A stretch of DNA of 64,000 nucleotides. Source: an uncultured Gammaproteobacteria bacterium. GTDB lineage: Bacteria > Pseudomonadota > Gammaproteobacteria > Steroidobacterales > UBA11654. Position 1 is the first letter of the stretch, and the number at the start of each line of letters is the position of its first letter. The stretch lies in assembly GCA_937801655.1 (NCBI GenBank), contig CALMWC010000007.1:1-64000 (forward strand), written 5' to 3'. A model generated the notes under the pieces. The model made no database searches. It was not told the origin of the DNA and saw nothing but the letters and a program-made list of their open reading frames with translations. The translations under genes and the position numbers were made by a program. Positions 7,816-17,447 of the stretch are shown one piece after another.

Positions 7816-8829
7816 ATGCGAATTGGTGTAATACTTGACTCCAGATTGAGTACATCTGATATGAATGAATTGGGCCTTTTAGCAGAAAAATATGGGATTC
7901 ATTCAGTTTGGTCAGCCAGTTATATAGATTCTAGAGAGCCATTTATAAATCTTTCACAGTTGGCTAGCCAATCCAATAAAATAAACTTAGGCCCAATTGC
8001 TTTAAATCCCTTTGATACACACCCAATTCGAATTGCAACAGGCTTACTGACTCTCAATGAGCTTGCTAAAGGAAGAGCCAATATCGTTATTGGTGGTGGA
8101 GGAGAATCCTTGCAGTCACTAAACTTAAAACCTGTTAGAAGAGTAAAAACTGTTGAAGAATGTATAGAGATATTGAAATCCATCTCTCCAGGTAATCCCT
8201 TGGAATTCAATGGAGAAATATTTCAAGTTAAAAACTATAATCCTTTTTGGTCGACTCAAAGACCTCCCAAAGTTTATGTTGCTGCTAATAAACCTCAAAT
8301 GCTCAAGATGGCATCCAAAGCTTCTGATGGGATTATGATGAGTGATTTGCCAGCTGTTTTGATTAAAGATATTGTTGAAAAAGTTTCTACTCATTTAGAG
8401 AGTTATGGTCGAGGTGAGGATGATTTTCAATTTAATAATTTCATGGCATGGTCGCTTTATGATGATAAGAATAAAGCCATGAATGAAGCAATTCAATGGC
8501 TTGGTTATCGTGGTTTGTTTAGACGGTGGGTTATTACTACCTTTTTGTCAGATGAGGAATATGATCTTATAGAGGCTCATAAAAAAGAGATATACCAAAT
8601 GCCCATATTAAATACTTCATCTGTAGACGGCATTCCTGATAACCTATTGGAGAAATTGGTAGATCATTTGACTCTAACGGGGCATGTAAGCGAAGTGGAT
8701 CAAAAAATAGAACATTTGCTTGAACTCAAGGAAGCAGGTTTAACTGATGTCGCACTTGAACTGAGAGACGATCCAGCAGCTTCAATTAAGCTTCTAGGTG
8801 AAAAAGTTCTACCTGCACTCAATCCATAA
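7816..8829 (+). CDS. LLM-class flavin-dependent oxidoreductase
   Basis: This 337-residue TIM-barrel protein of the luciferase-like monooxygenase family has the N-terminal strand MRIGVILDS, the segment LGPIALNPFDTHPIRIATGLLTLNEL near residues 58-83, GRANIVIGGGGES, and PPKVYVAANKPQMLKMASKASDGIM. The pattern is closer to the F420/MER-like reductase branch than to bacterial luciferase, but FMN use cannot be excluded. It probably works with the VOC protein just upstream on a small organic substrate. No terminator is obvious in the 46 bases before the converging permease gene. Confidence 0.82.
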   Translation: MRIGVILDSRLSTSDMNELGLLAEKYGIHSVWSASYIDSREPFINLSQLASQSNKINLGPIALNPFDTHPIRIATGLLTLNELAKGRANIVIGGGGESLQSLNLKPVRRVKTVEECIEILKSISPGNPLEFNGEIFQVKNYNPFWSTQRPPKVYVAANKPQMLKMASKASDGIMMSDLPAVLIKDIVEKVSTHLESYGRGEDDFQFNNFMAWSLYDDKNKAMNEAIQWLGYRGLFRRWVITTFLSDEEYDLIEAHKKEIYQMPILNTSSVDGIPDNLLEKLVDHLTLTGHVSEVDQKIEHLLELKEAGLTDVALELRDDPAASIKLLGEKVLPALNP

Positions 8830-8875
8830 ACGACTTTTGATTACTTATAACTAACTCAAAGTATTACTGTAATTA

Positions 8876-10219
8876 TTATCTTGTTAAAGTTTTTCTAGCT
8901 ATCCAATAAATAATCATCGACGTAAGAAGACCGGTTATGGCTGGCATAATAAAGGCTGGTGAATAGTACGTACTCACAGCACCTGCTATATAAGCAATAA
9001 AAGCCGAAGGGTTCCAACTGGCTATTCCTTCAAAACTTCCAGAATGGAATTTCTCTTTATTGATAACATAGTATTCAACAATAACTGGACCAATTAATGG
9101 AGGCACAAGACTTGCCAGAAGAGTAAGGAATCCAAAGAAATACTGATACAGTCCCAATCCTAGGATGGTCCCAAGAATCCCACAAATTACAGTCATCACA
9201 TTTTTAGATTTTTTAAGTATGCTTGATGTTTGAATCACAGGAAGATAAAGGTTGGCATCTCCAGTTGTCCAAAGAGCAAGACTCATGCCTATAATTCCAA
9301 TCCACCCAATAATCATTCCTTGTTGCATCAATATATTTAAATCTATACCTAGGAATGTTGAGAAGAGAGAATCACTTGATACAACACCTGTTAGTGCGCC
9401 TAGTATTTGAAGAAACCATTGTGCAATAATTAAAACAATGAATGGTATAGCTACCGCTACCCAACCTTTTTTTGCAAACCTAGTATATTCAGGCATCACA
9501 ACAGCTCCTACGATCCATGAGCCAATAACTATATTGATTGCTTCAACAGTAGTCATTTGGCTTTCGGCAACAAGTGCTGAAGAAAGAGACAGGAATCCAG
9601 AAAATCCTCCAGCTTGAATAATGTTTAAGTAGATAGCATATAGTCCTACCAGAACGAGAACGCCGACGGAGGGTATGCTGATTCTTTCAAGGCCTTTAAC
9701 GCCAAAATAAGTTGTTACGGTGTAAAGTATTCCAGCAAGGATAGCAGTAATTATAAACGTTGAAGATGAGAAAACATCAACGGCTTCGATTCCTGGGTTG
9801 AGAGCCAATGTCCATGTGATGCCAAAAGCACCAACAACAATGCCCTGCCAACCTATCGTTAGAATAGATATAAAGAGGACTGGTATATAGGCACCAACAT
9901 TCCCATAGACATAACGATACAGTAGACCACTGTTGCAGGCTGTTTTATAGCCAATATAACCGACTATTGCACCGACAATAAAGTTAGCCAAGTTTCCAAG
10001 AAAAGTGGTAAGGATAATATCAGGCCAAAATGGAATACCATCGCCCAACTGGCTGCCAGTAAATAAACCGGTAACTAAAAATCCCCAACCAAAAGCTAAG
10101 GCAAGTAAAGGCCCAGTGTTTCTTCTTTGGTTGTCAGTTAATGCTGTTAAGGGATTATCCGCACTATTTTTTTCAGCCTCTGGATCCCATTTCCACCAAT
10201 TTTTAAGTTTTTCAATCAT
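8876..10219 (-). CDS. NCS1-family permease (cytosine/purine/hydantoin type)
   Basis: The 447-residue protein has about 12 hydrophobic helices, and its N-terminus WWKWDPEAEKNSADNPL...DNQRRNTGPLLALAFGWGFL is typical of CodB-like nucleobase:cation symporter-1 proteins. NCS1 transporters bring cytosine, allantoin, hydantoins, thiamine or related compounds across the inner membrane with H+ or Na+. The presence of hydantoinase-type genes at 27543-31510 makes a hydantoin or cyclic amide substrate conceivable, but they are 17 kb away. It is transcribed alone and is separated from the TonB receptor upstream by a strong terminator. Confidence 0.85.
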   Translation of the reverse strand: MIEKLKNWWKWDPEAEKNSADNPLTALTDNQRRNTGPLLALAFGWGFLVTGLFTGSQLGDGIPFWPDIILTTFLGNLANFIVGAIVGYIGYKTACNSGLLYRYVYGNVGAYIPVLFISILTIGWQGIVVGAFGITWTLALNPGIEAVDVFSSSTFIITAILAGILYTVTTYFGVKGLERISIPSVGVLVLVGLYAIYLNIIQAGGFSGFLSLSSALVAESQMTTVEAINIVIGSWIVGAVVMPEYTRFAKKGWVAVAIPFIVLIIAQWFLQILGALTGVVSSDSLFSTFLGIDLNILMQQGMIIGWIGIIGMSLALWTTGDANLYLPVIQTSSILKKSKNVMTVICGILGTILGLGLYQYFFGFLTLLASLVPPLIGPVIVEYYVINKEKFHSGSFEGIASWNPSAFIAYIAGAVSTYYSPAFIMPAITGLLTSMIIYWIARKTLTR

Positions 10220-10303
10220 TATTGTTACCTGTTATTAATATTTTGAACACTGTTTATCCTATCAAAAAGCTTTTCAACATCAAGGCTTGATAAGCTTCAT
10301 AAC

Positions 10304-10335
10304 AAAAAAACCCCAGTTCAAGAACTGGGGTTTTT
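10304..10335 (-). terminator. Rho-independent terminator after the TonB receptor
   Basis: The inverted repeat CCCCAGTTC/GAACTGGGG (10311-10319 and 10322-10330) is followed on the minus strand by seven T residues (10310-10304). The plus side also has a T-run, so it may act in both directions. It lies 20 to 50 bases past the receptor stop at 10355. Confidence 0.9.
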
Positions 10336-10354
10336 AAAAGGAATAATCTAATGA

Positions 10355-12977
10355 TTAAAAATCATAAGATATTCTTAAGCCTAGATTCCTAGATCTAAGT
10401 GGCGTTACTGATATTCCTTGGCTTGCAGTGAAGAGTGCAAAAGAACTCGGTGATGCAAAATCACTCCATCTAGCACAAGCTGTCCAAGCTTCTTCATCAA
10501 ATAGATTATTAACATAAAGTTCTAATCTGACGTTATCTTTTTCTATACCACCACGAGCATTAGCAAGTGTATAACTGTCGCAAGTAGCTAAGTTACTTTC
10601 ATCTGCATAAGTCTCACCAAAGTAATTGATATCACCTCTTACAAACATATCCCAACCATTGTTCAATGTGTCTTTGTATGTTCCACTAATTGAAGCTGAA
10701 TCTTCAGGATATCTTGGCATTGTATTTCCAGCCATTTGAGAATAACCAGCAAATGCACTAACAAAGTTATAAGCAGTAATCATTGAACTCTGAGTCAGCT
10801 ATACCTAGAGTACCAACAACGGAGAATTTCTCTGTTACTTGCATAGTACCTTCAATTTCAATTCCATTGATTTCGGAATTACCCATAACTGCAAAGTTAC
10901 GAACGTTGAATTGAGGAGTACCATTAAGTTGCTTCTTAGGTTCGCCTACGACAGAACAATCAATATTCGCATCAGCTAAATCAGGTGCTCTACAGGTTTC
11001 ATTAATAACCGCAGTACTTCTTCCTTTTTGATTCGCCCAGTCAGCTTGATAAAGCGCTACTGATAGTGTTGCCCTTCCATCTAGAAGACCACTGCCTTTC
11101 CAACCCAATTCATAGCTGTCTAGTTCTTCTTCATCTAGAAATCTAAGAACATTTGGTTGAGTTTCTCTATATTGAGCAAGCTCACGATCATCAGCTGCTT
11201 GTACAGCATCATTCGCTTTTCCTGGCAGTACCCCTTTGGAGTAACTGGCATAGAACATTGAATTCTCATTTGCTTTATATCTTAAGATGACACGAGGCAA
11301 AAGATTATCAAATGAGAGCTCATTAGTTGTTGATTGAGCAAATACTTGAGAAATCTTTTCTCTTTGCCATCTGGCTTCAGTACTTAATGTAAGTTGTTCT
11401 GAGAAGTCATAGTCAACGGATGCATAGATACCTTGTGATATAACAGAATCTGAATTATTACCAGCACCTGTATCCACTGAGTTGCCACCTTTGTATTCGA
11501 TGTTACAAGTTCTACTCTCAAAATCAAATGGTGCAATCGGAGCTGGAACACCTAAGAACCATAATGCAGCTGGGCTGTTTAGATTAGGTGAACCATCGGG
11601 GTTCCTGTTGTAGAAACCTTTGTTTGGCATACCAAAGCTATTAACACACTCGAGTAATATAGCTCCACCTTGTCCTCTATGGATAAAGTCTTGCTCATAT
11701 CGATTGATTCCAACTAACCATCTAAGATCGTTGTCTTGACTACTGATTAATTTAACATCAAAGGTTCTGTCTCTAGAAATATAAGGATCTCTTGCTGTGG
11801 AATTGGAGAATCCAGTGTAATCAAAATCTCTAACCCACATTGCTGCAACTTTATTAAAGCCCCAACTTGCTTCTAAAGTAGAACCATTTGAAAGATCAAA
11901 TGAGGTATTAATATTAAGACGATCTGAATCCCTAGCCATTCCATACTGTCCATAAGGTAATGATGGAACATTCCCGTTAGCAAAACTTGCAGTAATAGGA
12001 AGTGCATCCATCTGTGCAGCAGCATTTGCTGTCATGATGGCATTCATATTAACAACATTTGTTCCACCAAAGTAATCAATAGCTTGCCCTGGTCCCGGTA
12101 CCATTCCACAAACATAATTTTGTGGACTGACATTTGGAGCACTAGGATCATTTGTAGTAGCGGTAGTCCCTGTGCAAGTGTCATTTCTATAACCTAGAAC
12201 ATAACCACCTGCTGGTCCACCATCCATATCCTCACTATGGAATGCTCTGATTTTCATTTTCCATGTATCGCCTTTAGCAACTAAGCTACCTACGATTGAT
12301 TCGGTTTCTTCAGCACCCATTGCTCCACCATCACTGGCAGTGAATATTCCATCTCTCTTGTATTGCTTAGCCGCAATTCTAGCAGATAGAACATCAGTAA
12401 GTGGCCCTTCAAATGAACCATAAACAATACGTTCACCGTCTTCACCGACTAGAATATCCAGATGACCTTGAGCCCCTTCTGTGCTTGGATCTTTAGTGAT
12501 ATAGTTCACTGCACCACCAAAAGTAGATCTACCATAAAGAGCTGATTGTGGCCCTTTGATAACCTCTACACGCTCAACTTCTTCTAGCGGTATAGAATGA
12601 TAACCACCTATAACATAAATGCCATCCACAAACATGGTAGCAATATTTAGTGAAGGATCTTCAGAGAGACTGTTTACATTCATGCCTCTAAACCTTAGTT
12701 GAGAATTAACTCGACCAGGTGCTTGACCCCCTTGTGCAGAATGTTGAAATCCAGCAACTTGAAGTGATAAGTCTTCGAGGTTCTTAAATCCACTTTCTTG
12801 TATATCTCGTGCAGAGAAAACTGTAATAGCAAGTGGAATCTCTGAAAGGTTTTCAGCTCTCTTTCTTGCCGTGACTACAATTTCTTCAATGCCATCTTGA
12901 GAGTAAACTAGATTGGATGATAGAACACCTGTCAAGCTTACAAATAAGACTGTTGAGAAAATTATTAATTTTTTCAT
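10355..12977 (-). pseudogene. TonB-dependent outer-membrane receptor, frameshifted near the C-terminus
   Basis: Two reading frames form one receptor of about 870 residues. The first part (12977-10767) has a signal peptide ending near residue 26, a TonB-box-like GIEEIVVTARKRAENL, a plug domain (YGRSTFGGAVNYITKDP) and most of the barrel. It ends at a TAA after SEFNDYCL. The second part (10783-10355) restores the last barrel strands, including the VRLELYVNNLFDEEAWT strand and the terminal LGLRISYDF. Removing one T in the GCTTAT near 10771 would join them as NDYC-YNFVSAF. Both parts look otherwise intact, so the lesion is recent, or it is an assembly error. If real, the receptor would lack its C-terminal beta signal and be non-functional. 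The substrate is unknown. Confidence 0.85.
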
Positions 12978-13006
12978 TTTTTTATTCCCCTTTTTTTACT
13001 CTTTAA

Positions 13007-13049
13007 ATTATAGATAAATAAATATCTGTTCAGTAATGTGTAAGTACAC
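13007..13049 (-). promoter_or_regulatory. candidate -10 box and small palindrome upstream of the TonB receptor
   Basis: On the minus strand a perfect TATAAT (13012-13007) lies about 30 bases before the receptor start, which has an AGGGGA ribosome site. No good -35 box is seen. A palindrome GTGTA-AG-TACAC (13038-13049) covers the region 26 to 37 bases upstream of the -10 box, where an activator or repressor could bind. Confidence 0.35.
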
Positions 13050-13156
13050 TGTCAATTAAGCATACTTTCAATATATTACACTTAAAAGATACTTATTTTC
13101 ATAAATATTTAAATGAATTGGTGATTTTATCATAACAAATGTTGTTTTTTTAATAC

Positions 13157-13897
13157 TTATGAGCGAGACAATTCTACCAGTTCATAATAAGTTTGCATGT
13201 AACCAGCAACAGCACCTTTAAGAAAGAGATAATCACCATCATTAGTACACCATATATCATAGGGTGGATGTTCTTGAGGAAGTTCTGGATTTGTTACAAA
13301 ACGAAAATGAAGTGCATCAAATGTACCTGCTTGAACAGTAACCTCTTCCTCTCCAACATATTCTATCATTGATGTAATGGAGTAAAGCATCGGTCCTGTT
13401 GCCCCTCTATGATCTGGAGATGATAAAAGCATTTCACCAATGTTTTGAGTTTTTTCTTTCTTAGAATGATCAAAAAGCCTAAAATGCCATGCATCACAGG
13501 CAATGGCATGATTTTGAAATGTTTTAATTACTGGCCCCTTTGCCTTCATGGTTTGACTGACTCGCCCTTCTAATGAGGTTTGTGTTTCGCACTCTGCCTT
13601 ATCTCCTTCAAAATTAAACCATCCTGTGCCCATGAATTTATCGTTCACTGAAATTCGAACAAAGCAATCTAGAGGTAACCAGTTTTCATCAAGAGAATAG
13701 GTAATATCTCTCATCACAGCTGGCCGATCATCTATCTCACAATGTGCGACTATTTTTCTATGGCCATTAGCATGTTTATTGATGATGAAATACTCCCTTC
13801 CCCTTTCTTGACCTTTTCGATCCTCTTTCTCACTTAAATAAATAATCTTTCCTATGACGGTTTCATGATCAATTTGTAAAATATTGTCTTTACTCAT
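13157..13897 (-). CDS. conserved hypothetical protein, possibly DUF3108-like C-terminus
   Basis: I do not recognise this 246-residue soluble protein with certainty. It has no signal peptide or membrane segment. The C-terminal part, YVGEEEVTVQAGTFDALHFRFV ... YDIWCTNDGDYLFLKGAV, resembles the way DUF3108-type beta-rich proteins use 'EEVTVPAGTFxALH' strands, which suggests a lipocalin-like or beta-sandwich fold. It overlaps the end of the preceding lipoprotein gene by 8 bases, so the two are translationally coupled. It lies upstream of the frameshifted TonB receptor in the same orientation, with 179 bases between. Confidence 0.6.
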   Translation of the reverse strand: MSKDNILQIDHETVIGKIIYLSEKEDRKGQERGREYFIINKHANGHRKIVAHCEIDDRPAVMRDITYSLDENWLPLDCFVRISVNDKFMGTGWFNFEGDKAECETQTSLEGRVSQTMKAKGPVIKTFQNHAIACDAWHFRLFDHSKKEKTQNIGEMLLSSPDHRGATGPMLYSITSMIEYVGEEEVTVQAGTFDALHFRFVTNPELPQEHPPYDIWCTNDGDYLFLKGAVAGYMQTYYELVELSRS

Positions 13898-14411
13898 TTA
13901 AATCCTCTTTATTTTTATTTATATCACTTTCCAGTTCTCTAGTAATTTCTGGTGGTTTTTCATTTTCTGGTTCAATTGTTTCCAAAGCATCCGCTTTTCC
14001 AAAGCGTACTAATAGATTATAAAGCGATGCTTCATTTAATTCTGTAACAGAAGTAATTGAAAATCTATCTTGGAAAAGGCTATTTGGAACAATTAACTCA
14101 TCACCGGCATAGCCGCATATTCTTCCACTCCAAGATTGAAAACTGATCATATCCATTCCACCCACATTCAAGGCTGCTGGTGATATTTGAAGGTGATAGG
14201 CTCTCGATTTTGGGCGAGCATAAACAATGAGATTGCCACGATCCAGTATTTTATAATTGTTAATGTTTCTTTGATTGAAGCAACTGGCTCTTGAAATCAT
14301 TTCACCAGAAGACTCATTTGTACCAATTTCTGATTGTTGAGAACAGGCAAAAATTGTTATTGAAAATAATAAAATAATAAGTAAGTGATAGTTTTTTTTA
14401 TTTTTCTTCAT
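13890..14411 (-). CDS. small lipoprotein, DUF6491-like
   Basis: This 173-residue protein has a lipoprotein signal: a positively charged start (MKKNKKNYH), a hydrophobic core and a lipobox ending in IFAC, with the lipidated Cys near residue 23. The mature part has the order SCFNQRNINNYKILDRGNLIVY ... RICGYAGDELIV. This resembles DUF6491 proteins, where two or more Cys residues flank a beta-rich core. The C-terminal 25 residues are charged and low in complexity. It would be anchored in the inner leaflet of the outer membrane, or in the inner membrane. The function is unknown. It is co-transcribed with the following gene, whose start overlaps its end. Confidence 0.65.
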   Translation of the reverse strand: MKKNKKNYHLLIILLFSITIFACSQQSEIGTNESSGEMISRASCFNQRNINNYKILDRGNLIVYARPKSRAYHLQISPAALNVGGMDMISFQSWSGRICGYAGDELIVPNSLFQDRFSITSVTELNEASLYNLLVRFGKADALETIEPENEKPPEITRELESDINKNKEDLNE

Positions 14412-14519
14412 AAATATTTTCTAAATCTAGTATAATTTTTTTTTCGAATAAGTCAGAATACGAGTCTGAGATTATATATATCTTATTAAATAATAAATAG
14501 ATCTAGAGAAATTACCAAT

Positions 14520-15275
14520 ATGGAAAAGATTCTTGTATGCATTAAAAGAGTTGTTGATTACAACATTAAAATTAGGATTAAACCTGATGAAAGTGGAGTG
14601 ATTACAGAAGGCGTTAAAATGAGCATCAATCCTTTTGATGAAATTGCTCTTGAAGCAGCTTTAAGAATAAAAGAAAGCGGTAATGCTAAAGAAGTCATTA
14701 TTGTCTCCATTGGTCCTGATGATTGCCAACAGCAATTAAGAACAGGTCTGGCTATGGGTGCAGATAGAGCCATACTTATACAACATGATCATATTATTGA
14801 ACCACTTAAGGTTGCTAAGTTACTTCACAAAATTGTAGAGCAGGAGAGTCCGGGTCTTATTTTATTAGGAAAGCAAGCCATTGATGATGATTGCAATCAA
14901 ACAGGCCAAATGCTTGCCGAGCTTTGCTCCTATCCACAGGCGACCTTTGCTTCTGAACTTACAGTCAATGAAAATAGCTTAGAAGTTATTCGTGAAGTGG
15001 ATCAAGGGCTGGAGAGACTTGAGATTGATTTGCCTGCTATTGTAACAACTGATTTAAGGTTAAATGAGCCTCGATACGTCAAGTTACCTGACATCATGAA
15101 GGCTAAAAAGAAACCCATGGATATCATGGATTCAAATGATTTTGGAATCTCACTGGAACCGTCATTAAAAGTAATAAGCGTGACGCCTCCTCCACCGAGA
15201 GAATCAGGAATTATGCTTGACGGAGTCGATCAACTGTTTATCGCCCTGAAAGACAAAGGTTTGATCAATGAGTAA
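14520..15275 (+). CDS. etfB: electron transfer flavoprotein subunit beta
   Basis: This 251-residue protein starts ILVCIKRVVDYNIKIRIKPDESGV, followed by the conserved SINPFDEIALEAALRIKE and the AMP-binding LLGKQAIDDDCNQTGQMLAELC region. It ends with the KAKKKP motif region. With EtfA it carries electrons from acyl-CoA and other flavin dehydrogenases to ETF:quinone oxidoreductase, which is not in this window. It overlaps etfA by 8 bases. Length is normal for the housekeeping group I ETF. Confidence 0.96.
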   Translation: MEKILVCIKRVVDYNIKIRIKPDESGVITEGVKMSINPFDEIALEAALRIKESGNAKEVIIVSIGPDDCQQQLRTGLAMGADRAILIQHDHIIEPLKVAKLLHKIVEQESPGLILLGKQAIDDDCNQTGQMLAELCSYPQATFASELTVNENSLEVIREVDQGLERLEIDLPAIVTTDLRLNEPRYVKLPDIMKAKKKPMDIMDSNDFGISLEPSLKVISVTPPPPRESGIMLDGVDQLFIALKDKGLINE

Positions 15276-16215
15276 TGCAATGAAAATAATGGTAATGGCT
15301 GAGCATGAAGATGGCTTTATTACTTCAGCAACAAGAAAGACAGTCAATTGTGCTTCCCAGATATCAAGTGAAGTTGATCTTTTGATTCTAGGTAATAATA
15401 CTGATCTAGAAAAACAAGCAATACAGATTGATAGCATTTCAAATGTTTTGGTCGTTCAAGATGAGACATTCAACCAACAATTGTCGGCAATTATGGCGCC
15501 GATTGTCTCCGATCTTTCCAATGGTTATGACTGCCTATTACTGCCTTCTACAACTTTTGGTAGAGATCTTACACCAAGAATTGCAGTGCTGAAAGATGTG
15601 TGTCAGATTACAGACATAATGGAAGTTTTATCTCCTAGAGTTTTTAAGAGACCCATCTATGCTGGTAATGCGATAGAGACAATTGAGGTTCCAGATGGCC
15701 AAATGATCGTTGCTACTGTGAGACCAGCTTCTTTTAAAGAAGTAGGTGTCTCCAATCAAGCTTCTTTGAGTGTTTTAGAAATGCCAAATATTGATTTACC
15801 AAATCACACTCGGTTTTTAGGTATTTCTTCTGAGAAAACAGAACGCCCTGATCTGCAAGTAGCGTCCATAGTTATCTCGGGTGGCCGAGGCGTTGGTAGT
15901 GCAGAAAATTTTGAAATCTTATATCAACTGGCAGATAAACTTGGTGCTTCAGTCGGTGCCTCAAGAGCAGCTGTTGATGCAGGTTATGTTGCCAATGACA
16001 TGCAGGTTGGACAGACTGGGAAAATCATTTCTCCAGACCTCTATTTTGCTTTTGGTATTTCAGGTGCTATTCAACATATAGCAGGCATAAAAGATTCAGG
16101 CACCATAGTTGCTGTCAATAAGGATCCTGATGCGCCAATTTTTGAAATAGCAGATATTGGTATTGTTGCAGATTTATTTGAATTTATTCCAGAATTTTTA
16201 GCTAAGTTAGACTAA
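15268..16215 (+). CDS. etfA: electron transfer flavoprotein subunit alpha
   Basis: The 315-residue protein has the diagnostic C-terminal FAD-binding domain: VISGGRGVGSAENF, GASRAAVDAGYVANDMQVGQTGK, LYFAFGISGAIQHIAGIKDS and IVAVNKDPDAPIF. It partners with the overlapping etfB. The pair serves beta-oxidation-type dehydrogenases, which suits the neighbouring catabolic genes. The MFS gene starts 3 bases after its stop, so it is probably read through on the same transcript. Confidence 0.97.
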   Translation: MSNAMKIMVMAEHEDGFITSATRKTVNCASQISSEVDLLILGNNTDLEKQAIQIDSISNVLVVQDETFNQQLSAIMAPIVSDLSNGYDCLLLPSTTFGRDLTPRIAVLKDVCQITDIMEVLSPRVFKRPIYAGNAIETIEVPDGQMIVATVRPASFKEVGVSNQASLSVLEMPNIDLPNHTRFLGISSEKTERPDLQVASIVISGGRGVGSAENFEILYQLADKLGASVGASRAAVDAGYVANDMQVGQTGKIISPDLYFAFGISGAIQHIAGIKDSGTIVAVNKDPDAPIFEIADIGIVADLFEFIPEFLAKLD

Positions 16216-16218
16216 AAA

Positions 16219-17397
16219 ATGAAGCCTCTAAAACCTTCAACCCTTTTGTTGGGTTTTGCTGCTGGTATGTCCCCTTTTGGTATGGCTATTGTTGTGCCAA
16301 CTTTGGAACTGTTTGCACAAGAGTTTCAAGCATCGTACTCAACTATTCAGTTTATTATTTCAGCTTACCTTTTTGGTTTGGCTACCGCCCAACCAATGGT
16401 TGGTTTCCTTTCTGATCGAATAGGCAGAAGACCGGTTATGATTGGCGGTATATTCTTATTTATCTTTGCATCCATCATGTGTTTGATAACTGATAATTTA
16501 AATACTTTGATTTCTTTCAGATTTCTCCAAGGCATGGGAGGTAGTGTGGGAACGGTTATGGCAAGAGCTATGATAAGAGATTCAATGTCAAGTGGAGATT
16601 CAGCTAAACCCTTATCAAGAGTCACAGCAGTGATGGGAATGGCTCCTATGATTGCTCCAGTGGTAGGTGCACTTGCCATCAGTCTGTTTGGGGACCCTAA
16701 AAGTATTTTTATCGTGACTTTGATTATAGGTGTCATCATTTTAATCCCTGTATTGTTTAGGTTGCCAGAAACCAGGAAGGTCGAGCATGTTGGTTCAATG
16801 TCTAATGAATTATGGCATCAAAAATATCGCTATCTTCTTAGTTCAAAAGTTTTCCTAGGCTCAACATTTATTTATGGTTTTACCACAGGGAGTTTTTTTG
16901 CAATTCTTGCTGTCGGCTCCACGGTATTCTCAAAAGACTTAGGAATCGATTCCACAGGCTTTGGTTTGATCTGGAGCTGTATGACAGTCTTATATGCGTC
17001 TGCCGCTTTTTTAAGTGGTAATTTATCAACAAAGATTGGATTAATGAGCGTAATGAGAATAGGTGTGCTTCTAAATTTATTATCAGGAGTTATGTTTTTT
17101 ACCTCTATTGCTCTTTTTGGCGTCACCTTATTCTCAATCATTATACCTTTGGTTGTTATGTTTTTTGCTCATGGATTTATAGTTCCAACTTCAATGACAA
17201 AGGCAGTCAGCAATCGTCCAGAAATTGCTGGTTCTAGCGCAGGTTTGTCCAGTGCTTTGGGTCTTGTTACTGGAGGATTATTTAGTATCTTGTCTGGAGC
17301 GGTTTACACTGGAAGTTTTTTACCAATTTCATTAATTGTAATGGCATCTACGATAATGTGTTCGCTCAGCTATGCTCTTATTAAATGGGGCGAGTAG
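16219..17397 (+). CDS. MFS transporter, Bcr/CflA-type DHA1 family
   Basis: The 392-residue transporter has about 12 helices. It shows the motif A loop FLSDRIGRRPVMIGG near residues 62-76, and the family motif C-like GMAPMIAPVVGALAI, both typical of drug:H+ antiporters in the Bcr/CflA group (DHA1). It would export a small hydrophobic compound, or bring one in. Tight spacing to etfA (3 bases) suggests co-transcription. Its stop codon lies inside a hairpin that separates it from the converging gene. Confidence 0.85.
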   Translation: MKPLKPSTLLLGFAAGMSPFGMAIVVPTLELFAQEFQASYSTIQFIISAYLFGLATAQPMVGFLSDRIGRRPVMIGGIFLFIFASIMCLITDNLNTLISFRFLQGMGGSVGTVMARAMIRDSMSSGDSAKPLSRVTAVMGMAPMIAPVVGALAISLFGDPKSIFIVTLIIGVIILIPVLFRLPETRKVEHVGSMSNELWHQKYRYLLSSKVFLGSTFIYGFTTGSFFAILAVGSTVFSKDLGIDSTGFGLIWSCMTVLYASAAFLSGNLSTKIGLMSVMRIGVLLNLLSGVMFFTSIALFGVTLFSIIIPLVVMFFAHGFIVPTSMTKAVSNRPEIAGSSAGLSSALGLVTGGLFSILSGAVYTGSFLPISLIVMASTIMCSLSYALIKWGE

Positions 17398-17425
17398 AGT
17401 AATTAATTTTTTCTACTCGCTCCCC
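17387..17425. terminator. hairpin between converging genes, weak terminator candidate
   Basis: GGGGCGAGTAGA (17387-17398) pairs with TCTACTCG (17412-17419) plus CCCC (17422-17425) across a two-base bulge, with a T-rich loop. No proper T-run follows on either strand, so termination would be weak or Rho-assisted. It includes the MFS stop codon. Confidence 0.35.
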
Positions 17426-17447
17426 ACTTATTCCGTTTCTTATTTTT

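Noticed and set aside
10767-10783. Programmed ribosomal frameshift in the TonB receptor
   Set aside because: No slippery heptamer or downstream pseudoknot is visible at the junction, and this class of protein is not known to use frameshifting.
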